64,000 nucleotides of DNA from assembly GCA_027487145.1 (NCBI GenBank), contig JAIYEC010000070.1, forward strand, positions 11,612-75,611, written 5' to 3'. Positions 16,160 to 26,129 of the stretch are shown here, one piece after another. Source of the DNA: a bacterium (GTDB taxonomy: Bacteria; Patescibacteriota; Minisyncoccia; Phycocordibacterales; UBA918). The stretch's first letter is position 1. Every line of letters begins with the position of its first letter. Below the pieces are notes generated by a model. It was given only the letters and a program-made list of their open reading frames with translations, was not told where the DNA came from and did not search any database. The position numbers and the translations under genes are program-made.

Positions 16160-17602
16160 TTAACCCTCCTTCGGCTTTGCCAGCTGTAGGTGAAGTGCCT
16201 CGCGCGTACTCCAGGGACCACAGAAGCCGAGAGTGACAATCGCCACCCAGGCAGTGACCGGCAGCACGAGTTCGAGACCAGGGATGTTCTCCTTGGCAAT
16301 TACTGCTGCCAAGACGACGCCGATTGCACCAACCTGCCGAACTGAGGCGATGTATCGAGCCATTCTCATCGTGACCTGCTTGAGCGCCATGGGAATGGCA
16401 AGGCCCAAAAAGGCTGATGGGTACCTGACGAAGATCAGCAACACGGCTGACAAAACGCCAAACATCCAGAAGTCCCAGAAGGGACCCCACTCGACAAGAC
16501 TGCCGCCCAACACGAAGATGGGAGGAATGAACAGCCGTTCAATCTTCTCATCGTACGCGTGCTTGCCATGTTCGAAGTGTTTTTCAGCCACGAGTATGAG
16601 CCCGGCCCCAAAACACCCAAGGAAGACGTTGCCACCAAGCCAGCTCGTCAGACAAAACGCCGCGGCTTGTGCAAGCACAAAAGCCCAGATGTCGTAGAAA
16701 ACTGCATCGGAAGCCTCGGTGGACTCTTCCTCGTTCGGTTCACTCTTGCTCTTGAGCTTGAGAATATCCCGAATGGTGGCATCGTTACCCTGCACTTCGA
16801 TTTCGCGGAACACTTGAAGGATGTACAGGGCCAAAGCCCCAGCAAAGCCCCCAACGAGAGCCCAGCCCACCTTAGCGCCGAGAAAACTTGCTGACTCAGC
16901 ACTGAACACAGCGCCGAATCCATCTTCATATCCCCAGACCCGAACCAGCGTACCAGTAACGGCCATGGGGAGGAATGTTGCAAGCACCAGGAGCGCACCA
17001 GTGACATCAGTCAGTCCACTTTCGGTGAGGACAATATCCCGAGCACGAGGCACAAACCAGGTAAGAGCAACCATGATCGGAATCAGGGCTGCTGGATCTG
17101 TCGAAGCCAAGATGGCACCGGTCATAATTGCCGAGACAGCTGACACCTCGATTCCAAGAAGTGGCCCGAGGATGTAATATTGGCCGACGGCAAACAGGAA
17201 CGCGGTTGCGAGCAGAGTCACCACACTGAGGAGTGAGGTCACCAGCAGGGTCTTCATGAAGTCGGAGATCTTGATGCTCAGTCCCGTTTTCAAGAGAACA
17301 CTAGTGGCAAAATAGACCAGCGCACCCACAACCACTTCACGGAGTGATTCCATGTATGTTGCAAGGATGATGCCGAAGATGAGGAAAAGCATTTCCCGAG
17401 GGAAGATGGTTCTCCTTGCAAGCACGACACCAGCGATGATGCTAAACGCAATTGCGCCAAGAGCTCCCACGTAAGGAGCAACGTGCCCCTCGGTTCCCTC
17501 ATGGAGACTGTGCGTGAACGCAGAGCCGAACTGGCGGAGCCAGATCGTAATGCCGACTGCGATCACAATCAGCAGATACGGTTTGATTTTTGCAAAGCTC
17601 AT
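16160..17602 (-). CDS. Na+/H+ antiporter (CPA/NhaP-like)
   Basis: 480-residue membrane protein with about 12 hydrophobic segments. The transport-core signatures of the monovalent cation:proton antiporter family are visible: GAILASTDPAALIPI (Asp in the DP pair) and LTESGLTDVTGALLV (E-S-G-L-x-D). A charged cytoplasmic loop (KLKSKSEPNEEESTEASD, about residue 285) splits the bundle. It would exchange Na+ for H+ at the cytoplasmic membrane. The gene is clearly richer in G/C at third codon positions than its neighbours and uses an AAAGGGG ribosome site, like the other GC-rich genes here, hinting at transfer. Confidence 0.85.
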   Translation of the reverse strand: MSFAKIKPYLLIVIAVGITIWLRQFGSAFTHSLHEGTEGHVAPYVGALGAIAFSIIAGVVLARRTIFPREMLFLIFGIILATYMESLREVVVGALVYFATSVLLKTGLSIKISDFMKTLLVTSLLSVVTLLATAFLFAVGQYYILGPLLGIEVSAVSAIMTGAILASTDPAALIPIMVALTWFVPRARDIVLTESGLTDVTGALLVLATFLPMAVTGTLVRVWGYEDGFGAVFSAESASFLGAKVGWALVGGFAGALALYILQVFREIEVQGNDATIRDILKLKSKSEPNEEESTEASDAVFYDIWAFVLAQAAAFCLTSWLGGNVFLGCFGAGLILVAEKHFEHGKHAYDEKIERLFIPPIFVLGGSLVEWGPFWDFWMFGVLSAVLLIFVRYPSAFLGLAIPMALKQVTMRMARYIASVRQVGAIGVVLAAVIAKENIPGLELVLPVTAWVAIVTLGFCGPWSTREALHLQLAKPKEG

Positions 17603-17717
17603 GGCTTTACCCCTTTTCGATTTTGATGAACTTGAGAACAGTCACCCACAAATGTGGCACCCTCATACAGTACACAAAAAACCTTATTTGTCAAACTTTT
17701 TTTGAGCTTTTTATAGA

Positions 17718-19403
17718 TTACATCCGCTCTGGAGCTTTGATACCAAGTGTCCACAAACCATTTTTGAGGGTAGTAGCGACAGCTTTAGCGACAGCCGCTT
17801 TGTATGTAGCATATTCATCAGAGGCATCAGCGATTTTCTCATGCGCATAGAAAGAATTGAACTCCCCTGCTAGTTCAGTGAGATACCCAGTGACTTTGTG
17901 CGGAGCGCGATCAGCTAATGCACTTATGATAACGCTCGGAAATTGCGCGAGCAACTTTTCTACCGCATACGCACTAGGTGGTACAACCTGGATACTTGGA
18001 AACACACCAGCTTCTTTGGCTTTATCGAGCACTGACTGAATGCGAGCGTAGGTGTATTGCAAGTACGGACCTGAGTCTCCTTCAAATGAGAGGGCGCTAT
18101 CTTTATCAAAAACTGAGTTTTGGAGAATGTTTCCTCTAAGCGTTGCATACTTGATTGCGGCGATTGCGATGTCACGCGACAATTCCATATCTTCAAGACC
18201 ACTACTTATTTTCATCTTCTCAAACGTAGCCCCAGCCACTTCGTCAATAAAATCAATTGCTGCAATCACATCCCCTGTTCTCGAAGACATTTTTCCTGAT
18301 GCAAGCCGCACCGTTCCATGTCCGATATGTTCTGTTTTAGCTGCAAGACCCGGATACACTTCCCCCATCGCAGAGAGGAGAACCTTGAAGTATTCAGTGA
18401 TTTCATTTGCAGTTGAAATAACTGAGTGATCATATTGACCAAGACGTTCTTCTTTTAGTTTTGCAAGCGCAAGTTCTTTTGCTTCATAGGTCGGAAGTCC
18501 CTCCTTGTTTAAAAAGACGCGAGTATGAAGCCCTTTTGACTCGCCATCATAAATCCGAGCTCCGTCACTTTCTAAGAAGATTTCTGGATTATTAAGTACA
18601 AGCTCCTTCCCTCTTGGACCAGCTTCACTTTCAAAAAAGTACTCATCAAATTTAGTATCAACGAGCGCATAAATTGTCTCAAAGTACTCAAGGGAAACCG
18701 TTCGTCCAGCATCATAAAGCGTATTAATGGTACTGTCTTCTTTACTATATATTTTTTTATTTATATCTCGTATCGCGAGAGCAGCCACTTCGTCTGTTTT
18801 ATAGATGGTTGCACCAAGGGCATAAGCTCTCCCAAGATCTCTAGCCGAAAAAGTGCTTTCCGGAGTAAGTCCAAGCTGTTGCATCCCGTAGATGGCATGA
18901 GCCACATGAAGTCCAACATCTCCCTGATAGTTCACTCGCTTTGTGTCGGCGCCATTCATCATGAAAAGTCGGGCGATACTTTCACCCACAGCATTCGTGA
19001 AGAGATGCCCAATATGAAATTCCTTAAATGGATTTGGGTCGGTGTATTCAACCACCACCTTCTTTCCTTTCCATGACTGATTACGACCCCACGCTTCTTC
19101 ATTTTGAAGAATTGTATTAAGTGTATCGGTGAAAACTTCACGAGATACAATGAAGTTAAGAAAACCAGGACCAGCGACTTCAATCGACGCAACGTGCGGG
19201 ATGGTACCTTCAAGCGCCGCGAGTAATTGCTCGGCAATTACTCGCGGCGCTTGGCCGGCTTGTTTTGATGCCGCCATAGCTACATTAGAAAAATAATCAG
19301 CGTGCGCAGATTTATCAGTTGGATAATCCACCACAAAATCTACCGCTTCAATTCCCAGGCTCTTGAGCGCGTCTGTGATAGAGTGTCTAATCGTCTCCTT
19401 CAT
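17718..19403 (-). CDS. argS: Arginyl-tRNA synthetase
   Basis: Class I synthetase charging tRNA-Arg. The N-terminal tRNA D-loop-binding domain leads into DPNPFKEFHIGHLFTN (HIGH). The C-terminal anticodon domain ends LWTLGIKAPERM, as usual for ArgRS. The KMSKS position reads KMSSRTG. 561 residues from ATG 19403, the most likely start: the longer frame begins with TTG. It follows the DUF2914 gene by 19 bases on the same strand. Confidence 0.95.
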   Translation of the reverse strand: MKETIRHSITDALKSLGIEAVDFVVDYPTDKSAHADYFSNVAMAASKQAGQAPRVIAEQLLAALEGTIPHVASIEVAGPGFLNFIVSREVFTDTLNTILQNEEAWGRNQSWKGKKVVVEYTDPNPFKEFHIGHLFTNAVGESIARLFMMNGADTKRVNYQGDVGLHVAHAIYGMQQLGLTPESTFSARDLGRAYALGATIYKTDEVAALAIRDINKKIYSKEDSTINTLYDAGRTVSLEYFETIYALVDTKFDEYFFESEAGPRGKELVLNNPEIFLESDGARIYDGESKGLHTRVFLNKEGLPTYEAKELALAKLKEERLGQYDHSVISTANEITEYFKVLLSAMGEVYPGLAAKTEHIGHGTVRLASGKMSSRTGDVIAAIDFIDEVAGATFEKMKISSGLEDMELSRDIAIAAIKYATLRGNILQNSVFDKDSALSFEGDSGPYLQYTYARIQSVLDKAKEAGVFPSIQVVPPSAYAVEKLLAQFPSVIISALADRAPHKVTGYLTELAGEFNSFYAHEKIADASDEYATYKAAVAKAVATTLKNGLWTLGIKAPERM

Positions 19404-19422
19404 GTGTGGGTACAATAACGGA

Positions 19423-20514
19423 TTATTTGATCAATGTCACGGGGGAGCCTTTACCGCCGACATCAACATAGGCTGTTGAGCGACCCAGCACCTGCCCTCT
19501 CCCTGTCTCTACGCTACACCGCCATAAACCATCTCCAACGTTACTAATTGTTGTATACCCGCGGTACCCTCCCTTATTGGTACCAGCAATTGGATACTTG
19601 ATTCTAGCTCTATCCACCCATGTTCCATTTTCATCTTTATACTCCCAGCGATGATAGATATCTGTATGGAGCTTAGCCGGAGCATATACCCGAGCAAAAC
19701 AAGAAAGGGTTGGCGCGGTTGGATGCAGTGATTCTTCCATAAATGGCAGCTGTCGCCACCACGCTTGTGGCTCAGTCACTACCCGATACACGCCTGACTC
19801 TGGCCCGGTAACACTATGAGCCATCGTGAGCTCGGTGAGTGAGAGTGGGATAGGAGGAAGCACGCCTGTGAAATACAAAATATGAAGCGTTGCATAAATA
19901 GAACCGATAACAAGAATGACGCGACGGGTATTAGCCCGCATATAGTTAGGAACAATTCGGTATAACATCTGAATGACAATCGTCACCCACACCAAAGCAA
20001 CTACACCACTCAAGACAAACATAAGATCTCCCATGGCTCCAAACACAATTGGGAGTACTAGCACGATGTATGAAAAGAGACCGATGAAGTAGAGTGCCAA
20101 GTGATACACCAACCGATCCGACCGTTTATGTACTAACTCGTTACCAAAAATAACCGAGAGAATAAGGAGAAGAAACGGTGCACTGGTGACCCAGTCTCCA
20201 CTTCGTCCGTAGAAAATGAGCATACCTGAGAGAAGACCTCCAAATGAATACTGCATCACCCCAGGCATAAACCGGCGAAGCGTTCGAGAAAATTTCTCTC
20301 CCCACCTCTCAGCCACACCGGTATAAAACAGCAAGAGCGAAATAGACGCTAAGGTTGCGTAGCCAAGAAGAATCAAGTTGTCAGTCAAATTATCAACTTG
20401 ATTCAACAAAATTAAGTCAGTACAAAAACCTAGTACAAAAGAGAGCGTCAGCCAGTGCTTCTTTATTTGTTTCTTTGCTTTTTGCCAAACGGTTGGTTGC
20501 ATTCCCTTTATCAT
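19423..20514 (-). CDS. Membrane protein with C-terminal DUF2914-like domain
   Basis: 363 residues. The N-terminal half holds about seven hydrophobic helices; the C-terminal part (about residues 255-363) has DIYHRWEYKDENG, YRGYTTISNVGDGLWRC and GQVLG, which I recognise as the pattern of DUF2914, a domain of unknown role at the periplasmic or outer face. ATG at 20514; Met5 is a possible alternative. It lies directly upstream of argS in the same direction. Confidence 0.65.
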   Translation of the reverse strand: MIKGMQPTVWQKAKKQIKKHWLTLSFVLGFCTDLILLNQVDNLTDNLILLGYATLASISLLLFYTGVAERWGEKFSRTLRRFMPGVMQYSFGGLLSGMLIFYGRSGDWVTSAPFLLLILSVIFGNELVHKRSDRLVYHLALYFIGLFSYIVLVLPIVFGAMGDLMFVLSGVVALVWVTIVIQMLYRIVPNYMRANTRRVILVIGSIYATLHILYFTGVLPPIPLSLTELTMAHSVTGPESGVYRVVTEPQAWWRQLPFMEESLHPTAPTLSCFARVYAPAKLHTDIYHRWEYKDENGTWVDRARIKYPIAGTNKGGYRGYTTISNVGDGLWRCSVETGRGQVLGRSTAYVDVGGKGSPVTLIK

Positions 20515-20520
20515 AACAGA

Positions 20521-20548
20521 AGAAGCGCCAGCGTAGCTGGCGCTTCTT
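20521..20548 (-). terminator. Hairpin after the propeller protein gene
   Basis: Perfect 12-bp stem AGAAGCGCCAGC/GCTGGCGCTTCT with a GTA loop. On the minus strand it is followed by a poor T-tract (TTCTTCTG). Confidence 0.6.
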
Positions 20549-20552
20549 TACA

Positions 20553-23147
20553 CTAACGTTGTTCCTCTTCTTGTCTCAGAAGGGCCAATTCCTTCATCAG
20601 TCGAACAATTTCTCCAAGGAGAACGACCATCGCTTTCTCTCTCGCTAGTGGTGCATCTGGGTTTTCAAAATATTCTGGGTACTGTTCTTTTAAGACAGCT
20701 TCAGCTGTGGGACTCGTGATAGTACGAAGTTCATCAATACGTTTGGTAGTTTCTCTTACTCTTGTACTAGTCGTATTACCTGGGGCTTCAACATGCGACA
20801 AAGATACCTGTGTCAGGGTGGGAGTTTTTGTATCGTTTGTTGTACCGAGAGTTGCTCGCCAAGTGAAAGAAGTACCCTCAAGAGCAAGTTCTTCAAATGT
20901 CTCAGGTGAAAAAGGAACAAACGTAACACCTCCATCAATACTGTACTCATAGGCAACACTGGTATCGGCAGGAATAGTTACGCTTGGAACAAACGTGGTA
21001 AAGCGACGCTTCGTATCGAAGGTTCTTGTCTCACTTGTGTATGTGAAGGAAGACTGATATGGACCGTTATATACAACCTTAGAAACTTTTGGTGAAGTGC
21101 TTGTGTCATCAGTCTCAAGCTCAACCCGATACTGAAGCCATGGATTTGAGCCAAGGGCATTTAGCGTACAGCTAGTGTAGCTGACGCAAGTGGTCCAACT
21201 GCTCCACTCGCCCATAATATCTGGTGTGCTAATTTGAATGTAGTCAATTTCAAGAGTGGTAGCATCAAGTTCAGTACCTGAATTACTATAGGTATACGCA
21301 TCAACTAAGATCATAGAGAAGGGTTGTTGCGCATCAAAAGTTATGGTCTGCCACTCATCAGTAGTTGCCTGTTTGGAAACATAGAACTCGAATTCATCAG
21401 TAGCTAGCCCAATATCCATCAAATCAGTTGATCGATTAAGTACCCTGTACCGCATGGTAACGACAGAACCAGATTGAAAATAATTATCAGCAAAACTGGT
21501 ATCAATACCGAAATATGAATATTCAGGAGAGCCTAACGGTTCACCACTAAGACGAAGGACACCATTAGTTGCAGTAGCAGTTTGCCAATTATACGCTGAA
21601 CCATAGCCATAAGGATCGGCAGTATAGCTATCAATGGTATTGAGTTCATCCTGCCACACTGCGTTAGTTGTACCGGTACGGTATGAGAGCATTATTGAAT
21701 GATCGTCAGTCGTTGAAGCAGTGACAGAAAGGGATGTGGTAGGAGTAGAGGCGATAAGGCGGGGGCTACCAAGATATGTACCGTCTGAATTATAAACACT
21801 TGGAGAAATAACAGAGAGACCATTAGAAGTGCTCACATATAACCAATCGTCTTCAAGAAACGAATGGTAGACCGAATTGCTTACCAATGAAGGATTGCTG
21901 CTAACTCCATATTGAGCCACTAAAGTGTCATCTGTGGGACTTATAGTTCCTTGGGTATTTATAACAGAGACCCCTATCCCACTTACATAGAGATAGTCAT
22001 CATCGAGAAATACGTGGTTAACGTAATTCTCTAAAAGAGGAGGAGTACTTCCTTTATCGTAGCGAGTGACTAACGTATCATCTGCAGGATTATCGAAAGT
22101 TCCTTGCGTATTAATTACCGTAAGTCCATCACTTGCTACATACAATAGATTCCCATCCAAAAAAGAAAAATCTATTCTGTTTGTGGGTAAAGATGGAGTA
22201 CTTCCGGTGTAGTAGCGAGTTACATACGTATCATCTGCAGGTGAAAGGGTTCCTTTAGTATCAATCACTTCCACTCCCCCATATGAATTGAGGTAGAGGT
22301 AATTACCATCACGAAATGCCTGTGTAACCCGGGAATTAGCGAGGGACGGTGTACTACCTGTGTCGTACCGGATAACGAGCGTATCATCAGCTGGTGAGAG
22401 TGTACCTTGCGAATTTATCACATTAAATCCGTTGGAGGTGCTGATATATACCAGATTACCCTCTTTAAACGCATGGCTTGTACAGCCTGTACTGATAGAA
22501 GGACTACTTGTATTGGAATACTTCACAAGAAGAGTATCATCAGAAGGGTTGGTTGTACCCTTTGTATCAACGACATGGAGACCACCGCCTCCGCCGCCAC
22601 ACCATACACTCATATATAGTAAATCACCTTCTTTAAAAGCATTATAGACAAAATTATCACTCAACGCAGGTGAACTTCCTGTATGGTATCGAGCTACGAA
22701 AGTATCGTCGGAGGGGTCAGATGTGCTCTTCGTATCAAAGACGTATACCCCAGCATTTCGGGTACTTATATAAACTAACCCATTTTCAATGAAGGAATGC
22801 GTGATGTAGCCGTAATCATCCGGTAATCCTGGATTCGTTGTCTTAGTATACGCATACCCTTTACTTATTTCTATTCCTCCATCTTGAAGAAAACTAGTCA
22901 TCGCAAAGTAGTTTGACTTATTATTTCCAACGGAAAAATCTTCAAGAGTATCATCACTTGTGGAGGCGGTAGATGTAAGCGAGACTGGTGCTTCACTAAA
23001 ATCCCAGGTGGTTGTCTCGGTCGCAGTCACGGCAGATGAAAGTTGTAAAAAAATTATAGGAGTGAGAATAAGTACCAAAAATAGCGCGATCTTAGCTCGA
23101 CGCTCTTTGAGAACAATGGTATAAGGAGTGAAAATAGACCGTGACAT
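20553..23147 (-). CDS. Secreted/anchored protein with a seven-repeat beta-propeller-like domain
   Basis: 864 residues. A basic N-terminus and hydrophobic helix (about residues 19-36) act as signal or anchor. From about residue 90 to 430 there are seven repeats of about 50 residues with the pattern F-x-(D/E)-G-x-x-(L/V)-Y-(I/V)-S ... V-x-(D/N)-(T/S)-x-G-T ... DDT, LVIVD-like blades that would close a propeller. A jelly-roll-like region follows, then a charged helical C-terminus (KRIDELRTITS...LRQEEEQR). No enzyme motif seen. Probably cell-surface. The downstream terminator at 20521 ends the unit. Confidence 0.7.
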   Translation of the reverse strand: MSRSIFTPYTIVLKERRAKIALFLVLILTPIIFLQLSSAVTATETTTWDFSEAPVSLTSTASTSDDTLEDFSVGNNKSNYFAMTSFLQDGGIEISKGYAYTKTTNPGLPDDYGYITHSFIENGLVYISTRNAGVYVFDTKSTSDPSDDTFVARYHTGSSPALSDNFVYNAFKEGDLLYMSVWCGGGGGGLHVVDTKGTTNPSDDTLLVKYSNTSSPSISTGCTSHAFKEGNLVYISTSNGFNVINSQGTLSPADDTLVIRYDTGSTPSLANSRVTQAFRDGNYLYLNSYGGVEVIDTKGTLSPADDTYVTRYYTGSTPSLPTNRIDFSFLDGNLLYVASDGLTVINTQGTFDNPADDTLVTRYDKGSTPPLLENYVNHVFLDDDYLYVSGIGVSVINTQGTISPTDDTLVAQYGVSSNPSLVSNSVYHSFLEDDWLYVSTSNGLSVISPSVYNSDGTYLGSPRLIASTPTTSLSVTASTTDDHSIMLSYRTGTTNAVWQDELNTIDSYTADPYGYGSAYNWQTATATNGVLRLSGEPLGSPEYSYFGIDTSFADNYFQSGSVVTMRYRVLNRSTDLMDIGLATDEFEFYVSKQATTDEWQTITFDAQQPFSMILVDAYTYSNSGTELDATTLEIDYIQISTPDIMGEWSSWTTCVSYTSCTLNALGSNPWLQYRVELETDDTSTSPKVSKVVYNGPYQSSFTYTSETRTFDTKRRFTTFVPSVTIPADTSVAYEYSIDGGVTFVPFSPETFEELALEGTSFTWRATLGTTNDTKTPTLTQVSLSHVEAPGNTTSTRVRETTKRIDELRTITSPTAEAVLKEQYPEYFENPDAPLAREKAMVVLLGEIVRLMKELALLRQEEEQR

Positions 23148-23156
23148 ACCTGATAA

Positions 23157-23573
23157 TTAAAATCCTTGATGGAAAAATCGTAAACACATACCAGGATGTC
23201 CAAACTTATTTATAGCCTCATCAGTAAAGCAGTCAGTTGGTGAAAGAGGTGTCCACTCTTCAGTTGCAGCTGGAACACCACTAGTTACCGTTGTTCGCGA
23301 TGATTCTGGCAACGATTCACTATCATTTGCCTGTTCTACGAGGATGGTAGATGAGGTACTGGTAGTGGTTGCTATGTTAGCACTACTACTTGCAGTGGTG
23401 GTTGAAACAGTGCCGACTGTTTCTCCAGCAGTGTCTACTTGAATTTCTTTGGAAGGAATTTCTGGTAAAGCTTGCGGTTCAGGATCATTGGAAGCAAAAA
23501 CTGTCACGATAAAGAGACTAGTCGAAACTAGCATGCCAAGCAATACCGGAAGACGAGTCACATATTGCAACAT
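23157..23573 (-). CDS. Small secreted Ser/Thr-rich protein
   Basis: 138 residues with an N-terminal signal-like segment (LLGMLVSTSLFIVTVFA, about residues 11-27). A long Thr/Ser/Glu-rich linker follows, then a short C-terminal motif with two cysteines (TDCFTDEAI, GMCLRFF) that could form a disulfide. No family recognised. It sits 9 bases upstream of the propeller protein in the same direction, so the two are probably coexpressed and may act together at the surface. Confidence 0.6.
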   Translation of the reverse strand: MLQYVTRLPVLLGMLVSTSLFIVTVFASNDPEPQALPEIPSKEIQVDTAGETVGTVSTTTASSSANIATTTSTSSTILVEQANDSESLPESSRTTVTSGVPAATEEWTPLSPTDCFTDEAINKFGHPGMCLRFFHQGF

Positions 23574-23613
23574 ATGTGCTTATGGTAACACGTACACTCA
23601 GGGTTTTATCAGA

Positions 23614-24882
23614 CTAGACAAATCTTTCTGGAACCGGAAATGCCTCACAGAGAGCTTGTACTTCTTTTTGAATAGCTATTTTTGCCTCTGCATCATCTTT
23701 AGCCCGCATCGTTGCAATCATAAGTTCAGCTAACTTGGTTGCCTCCGCTTCTTTCATTCCGCGCGTAGTCATGGCTGGTGTACCAAAGCGAATGCCAGAT
23801 GGATCCATCGCTGTACGCGGTTCATCAGCAATCATATTTTTATTAAGGGTAATCCCTACCTCATCAAGTACCATCTCGGCTTCTTTACCGGTAATACCAA
23901 GTGACCCATACACATCAGCGAGTAGTAAATGATTATCAGTCCCGCCGCAAAGAAGTCGGATTCCTTCTTTTTTAAAGACCGCTTCCATAGCTTTGGCATT
24001 TTTAAGAATCTGGACCGCGTACTCTTTAAAGTTTGGGTGCAATGCTTCTTGAAACGCTACCGCTTTAGCTGCAATCACATTCATATGTGGTCCACCCTGC
24101 ATCCCCGGGAAGACTGCCTTATCAATTCGCTTGGCGAGCTCTGCATCTTCCCGCACCACAATCATCCCGCCCCGCGGACCTCGTAGTGACTTGTGGGTAG
24201 TCATAGTCATCACGTCAAAACCATAATCAAACGGATTCTTCAGTACCCCACCGGCAATGAGTCCGGTGATATGCGCAATGTCAGCCACGGTATATGCGCC
24301 AACTTCTTTAGCAATCTCTACAAATTTGGCGTAATCAAGCTCGCGAGAATAGGCAGAAAAACCAGCTAAGATAATCTTTGGCTTGTGTTCGAGCGCCATC
24401 TGACGTAAGTGATCATAGTCAATTTCTCCGGTATCAACGTCTTTCATCTTATATCGGACAAAGTTGAACACTTTATTGATAGCCGTTGTCGGGTGGCCAT
24501 GAGTGAGGTGTCCGCCGTGAGAGAGATCCATTCCAAGTACGGTATCTCCCGGCTCCATCAGGGCAAAGTACATCGCAACATTTGCTGCTGCTCCACCAAG
24601 TGGTTGGACATTGGCGTACTTCGCCTTAAAGAGTTGCTTCGCTCGTTCAATCGCAAGCGTTTCAATGACGTCGGTAAACTGCTGACCACCATAGTATCGC
24701 TTGCCTGGGTAGCCTTCAGAGTATTTATTAGTAAAGACAGAACCATTCGCTTCACGCACGGCCTTACTCGCGTAGTTTTCGCTTGGGATTAATTCGATTC
24801 CTCGTTGCTCACGCAACTCTTCACCCATAAGAGCCTGATAGATGGCGTCGTCTTGCTCTTTAATGTAGGTATATTCGTTCAT
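23614..24882 (-). CDS. glyA: Serine hydroxymethyltransferase
   Basis: PLP enzyme that moves the serine hydroxymethyl carbon to tetrahydrofolate, giving glycine and methylene-THF. Seen: LIPSENYASKAV near the start, GGHLTHGHP, DIAHITGLIAGG, and the PLP-lysine segment TMTTHKSLRGPRGG. 422 residues, full length. It is near thyA and folA, so methylene-THF can feed dTMP synthesis and DHFR can recycle the folate. Confidence 0.96.
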   Translation of the reverse strand: MNEYTYIKEQDDAIYQALMGEELREQRGIELIPSENYASKAVREANGSVFTNKYSEGYPGKRYYGGQQFTDVIETLAIERAKQLFKAKYANVQPLGGAAANVAMYFALMEPGDTVLGMDLSHGGHLTHGHPTTAINKVFNFVRYKMKDVDTGEIDYDHLRQMALEHKPKIILAGFSAYSRELDYAKFVEIAKEVGAYTVADIAHITGLIAGGVLKNPFDYGFDVMTMTTHKSLRGPRGGMIVVREDAELAKRIDKAVFPGMQGGPHMNVIAAKAVAFQEALHPNFKEYAVQILKNAKAMEAVFKKEGIRLLCGGTDNHLLLADVYGSLGITGKEAEMVLDEVGITLNKNMIADEPRTAMDPSGIRFGTPAMTTRGMKEAEATKLAELMIATMRAKDDAEAKIAIQKEVQALCEAFPVPERFV

Positions 24883-24970
24883 GATTAAAATAATTAAGGT
24901 AAATAAGAAATTCAGAGATGAACGAATAGCGTTAGATCATAGGGATTTTATTATAAAAACAGTATATCAC

Positions 24971-25001
24971 AAAAGGCCGGAGCTTCGCTCCGGCCTTTTA
25001 G
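24971..25001 (-). terminator. Terminator of thyA
   Basis: Stem AAAAGGCCGGAGC/GCTCCGGCCTTTT with TTC loop, 9 bases after the thyA stop; T-rich on both strands. Confidence 0.8.
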
Positions 25002-25009
25002 CCTTATTT

Positions 25010-25987
25010 CTATGAATTAGTACTTCGATTAGCGTGAATATCAGCGTGGAAGCCTCCCACCACTGCCATTTCAGCCTTGATTGGTGGATGTGCCTCGTAG
25101 TCATGGAGTGTCACATGTTCTGGGCGGAATGATTCAAGTGAGGTCACCTCATCACTAATAGTTACCTTCGGAAACGCAAATGGCGCTCTAGAGATTTGTT
25201 CTTTCGCTTGTTCGATGTGGTTTTCATAAATGTGAACATCGCCGAAGGTGTGAACAAACTCGCCAGCCTCGTAGCCAGTAATTTTAGCGAGAATCATGGT
25301 GAGAAGCGCATAACTTGCAATGTTAAACGGCACCCCAAGGAAAATGTCAGCGGACCGCTGGTAGAGCTGGAGACAGAGCTTCCCTTGGTTAATATTTACC
25401 TGGTACATATTGTGGCAAATTGGAAACCGCGCGGCTTCGCCAGGACGCGCCATCGCATAGAGGTATTCGGGGTTCCAACTTGTCACAATTGCGTTGTGAC
25501 AATTTGGATCAGCTTTAATTTCATCTACCACCCACTGCAATTGGTCAACACCTCCCCCATCTTTTCGTGGCCACTTACGCCACATTTCACCATAGATGTG
25601 TGGTAACTCACCATGTTGCGCAGCATATGCATCATCAGTCAAAATCTTTTCGATGAATTCATCTTTGGTGAGTTCTGGCCAACCCTGCGCTTCTCGCTTG
25701 TCATTATAGATACGGAACGGATAATCGTTCCAGATATTTACCTTATTATCTACCAAGTACTTGATATTGGTCTGCCCAGAGAGAAACCAGTACAACTCAT
25801 GGAGCACTCCCTTCCAATACACTTTCTTCGTCGTAAGAAGCGGCAACCCTTCGCTCAAGTCATATCGCATTTGTTTTCCAAACAAACTGTACGTGACATC
25901 TTTTGACTGCGCATCAACCTGCTTACTTCCTTTTTCTAGAATCTCTTGTACCAAATCAAGATATTGATACTCTGGGTGTTTATTCAT
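25010..25987 (-). CDS. thyA: Thymidylate synthase
   Basis: Converts dUMP to dTMP using methylene-THF, giving DHF. 325 residues with the active-site cysteine in ARFPICHNMYQ (I replaces the usual P before Cys), the RSADIFLGVPFNIASYA folate/dUMP segment, and HIYENH. Length is slightly above E. coli ThyA because of an internal insert (about residues 85-140), as in longer bacterial forms. A DHFR gene lies at 28177 and glyA is adjacent. Confidence 0.96.
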   Translation of the reverse strand: MNKHPEYQYLDLVQEILEKGSKQVDAQSKDVTYSLFGKQMRYDLSEGLPLLTTKKVYWKGVLHELYWFLSGQTNIKYLVDNKVNIWNDYPFRIYNDKREAQGWPELTKDEFIEKILTDDAYAAQHGELPHIYGEMWRKWPRKDGGGVDQLQWVVDEIKADPNCHNAIVTSWNPEYLYAMARPGEAARFPICHNMYQVNINQGKLCLQLYQRSADIFLGVPFNIASYALLTMILAKITGYEAGEFVHTFGDVHIYENHIEQAKEQISRAPFAFPKVTISDEVTSLESFRPEHVTLHDYEAHPPIKAEMAVVGGFHADIHANRSTNS

Positions 25988-26044
25988 AATGCTTTGTAAT
26001 TTTATCTCTGGTAAGTGTATAAGGTTGGTAGTTACATATTACCA

Positions 26045-26084
26045 GTTCCAGGAATTTCGCCTAGGAAAGGGCAAAATTCGGAAC
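26045..26084. repeat. Imperfect hairpin between thyA and dcd
   Basis: GTTCC...GGAAC outer stem with inner GAATTTCGCC/GGCAAAATTC (one mismatch). No T-tract on either side. Role unknown. Confidence 0.4.
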
Positions 26085-26088
26085 TAAA

Positions 26089-26117
26089 TTCGCAATAGTC
26101 GCTACGCTCGTTTGCTC
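26089..26117 (+). repeat. Left copy of an inverted repeat pair
   Basis: TTCGCAATAGTCG-CTACG-CTCGTTTGCTC; its reverse complement recurs at 28042-28074 with only the middle differing (24 shared bases). The pair flanks the dcd, HAD and CYTH genes. Confidence 0.55.
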
Positions 26118-26129
26118 ATTTAATACGTG

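Noticed and set aside
20553..23147. CRISPR or tandem DNA repeat in the region of the propeller gene
   Set aside because: The periodicity is about 150 bases, in frame and protein-level, with diverged DNA and no spacers.
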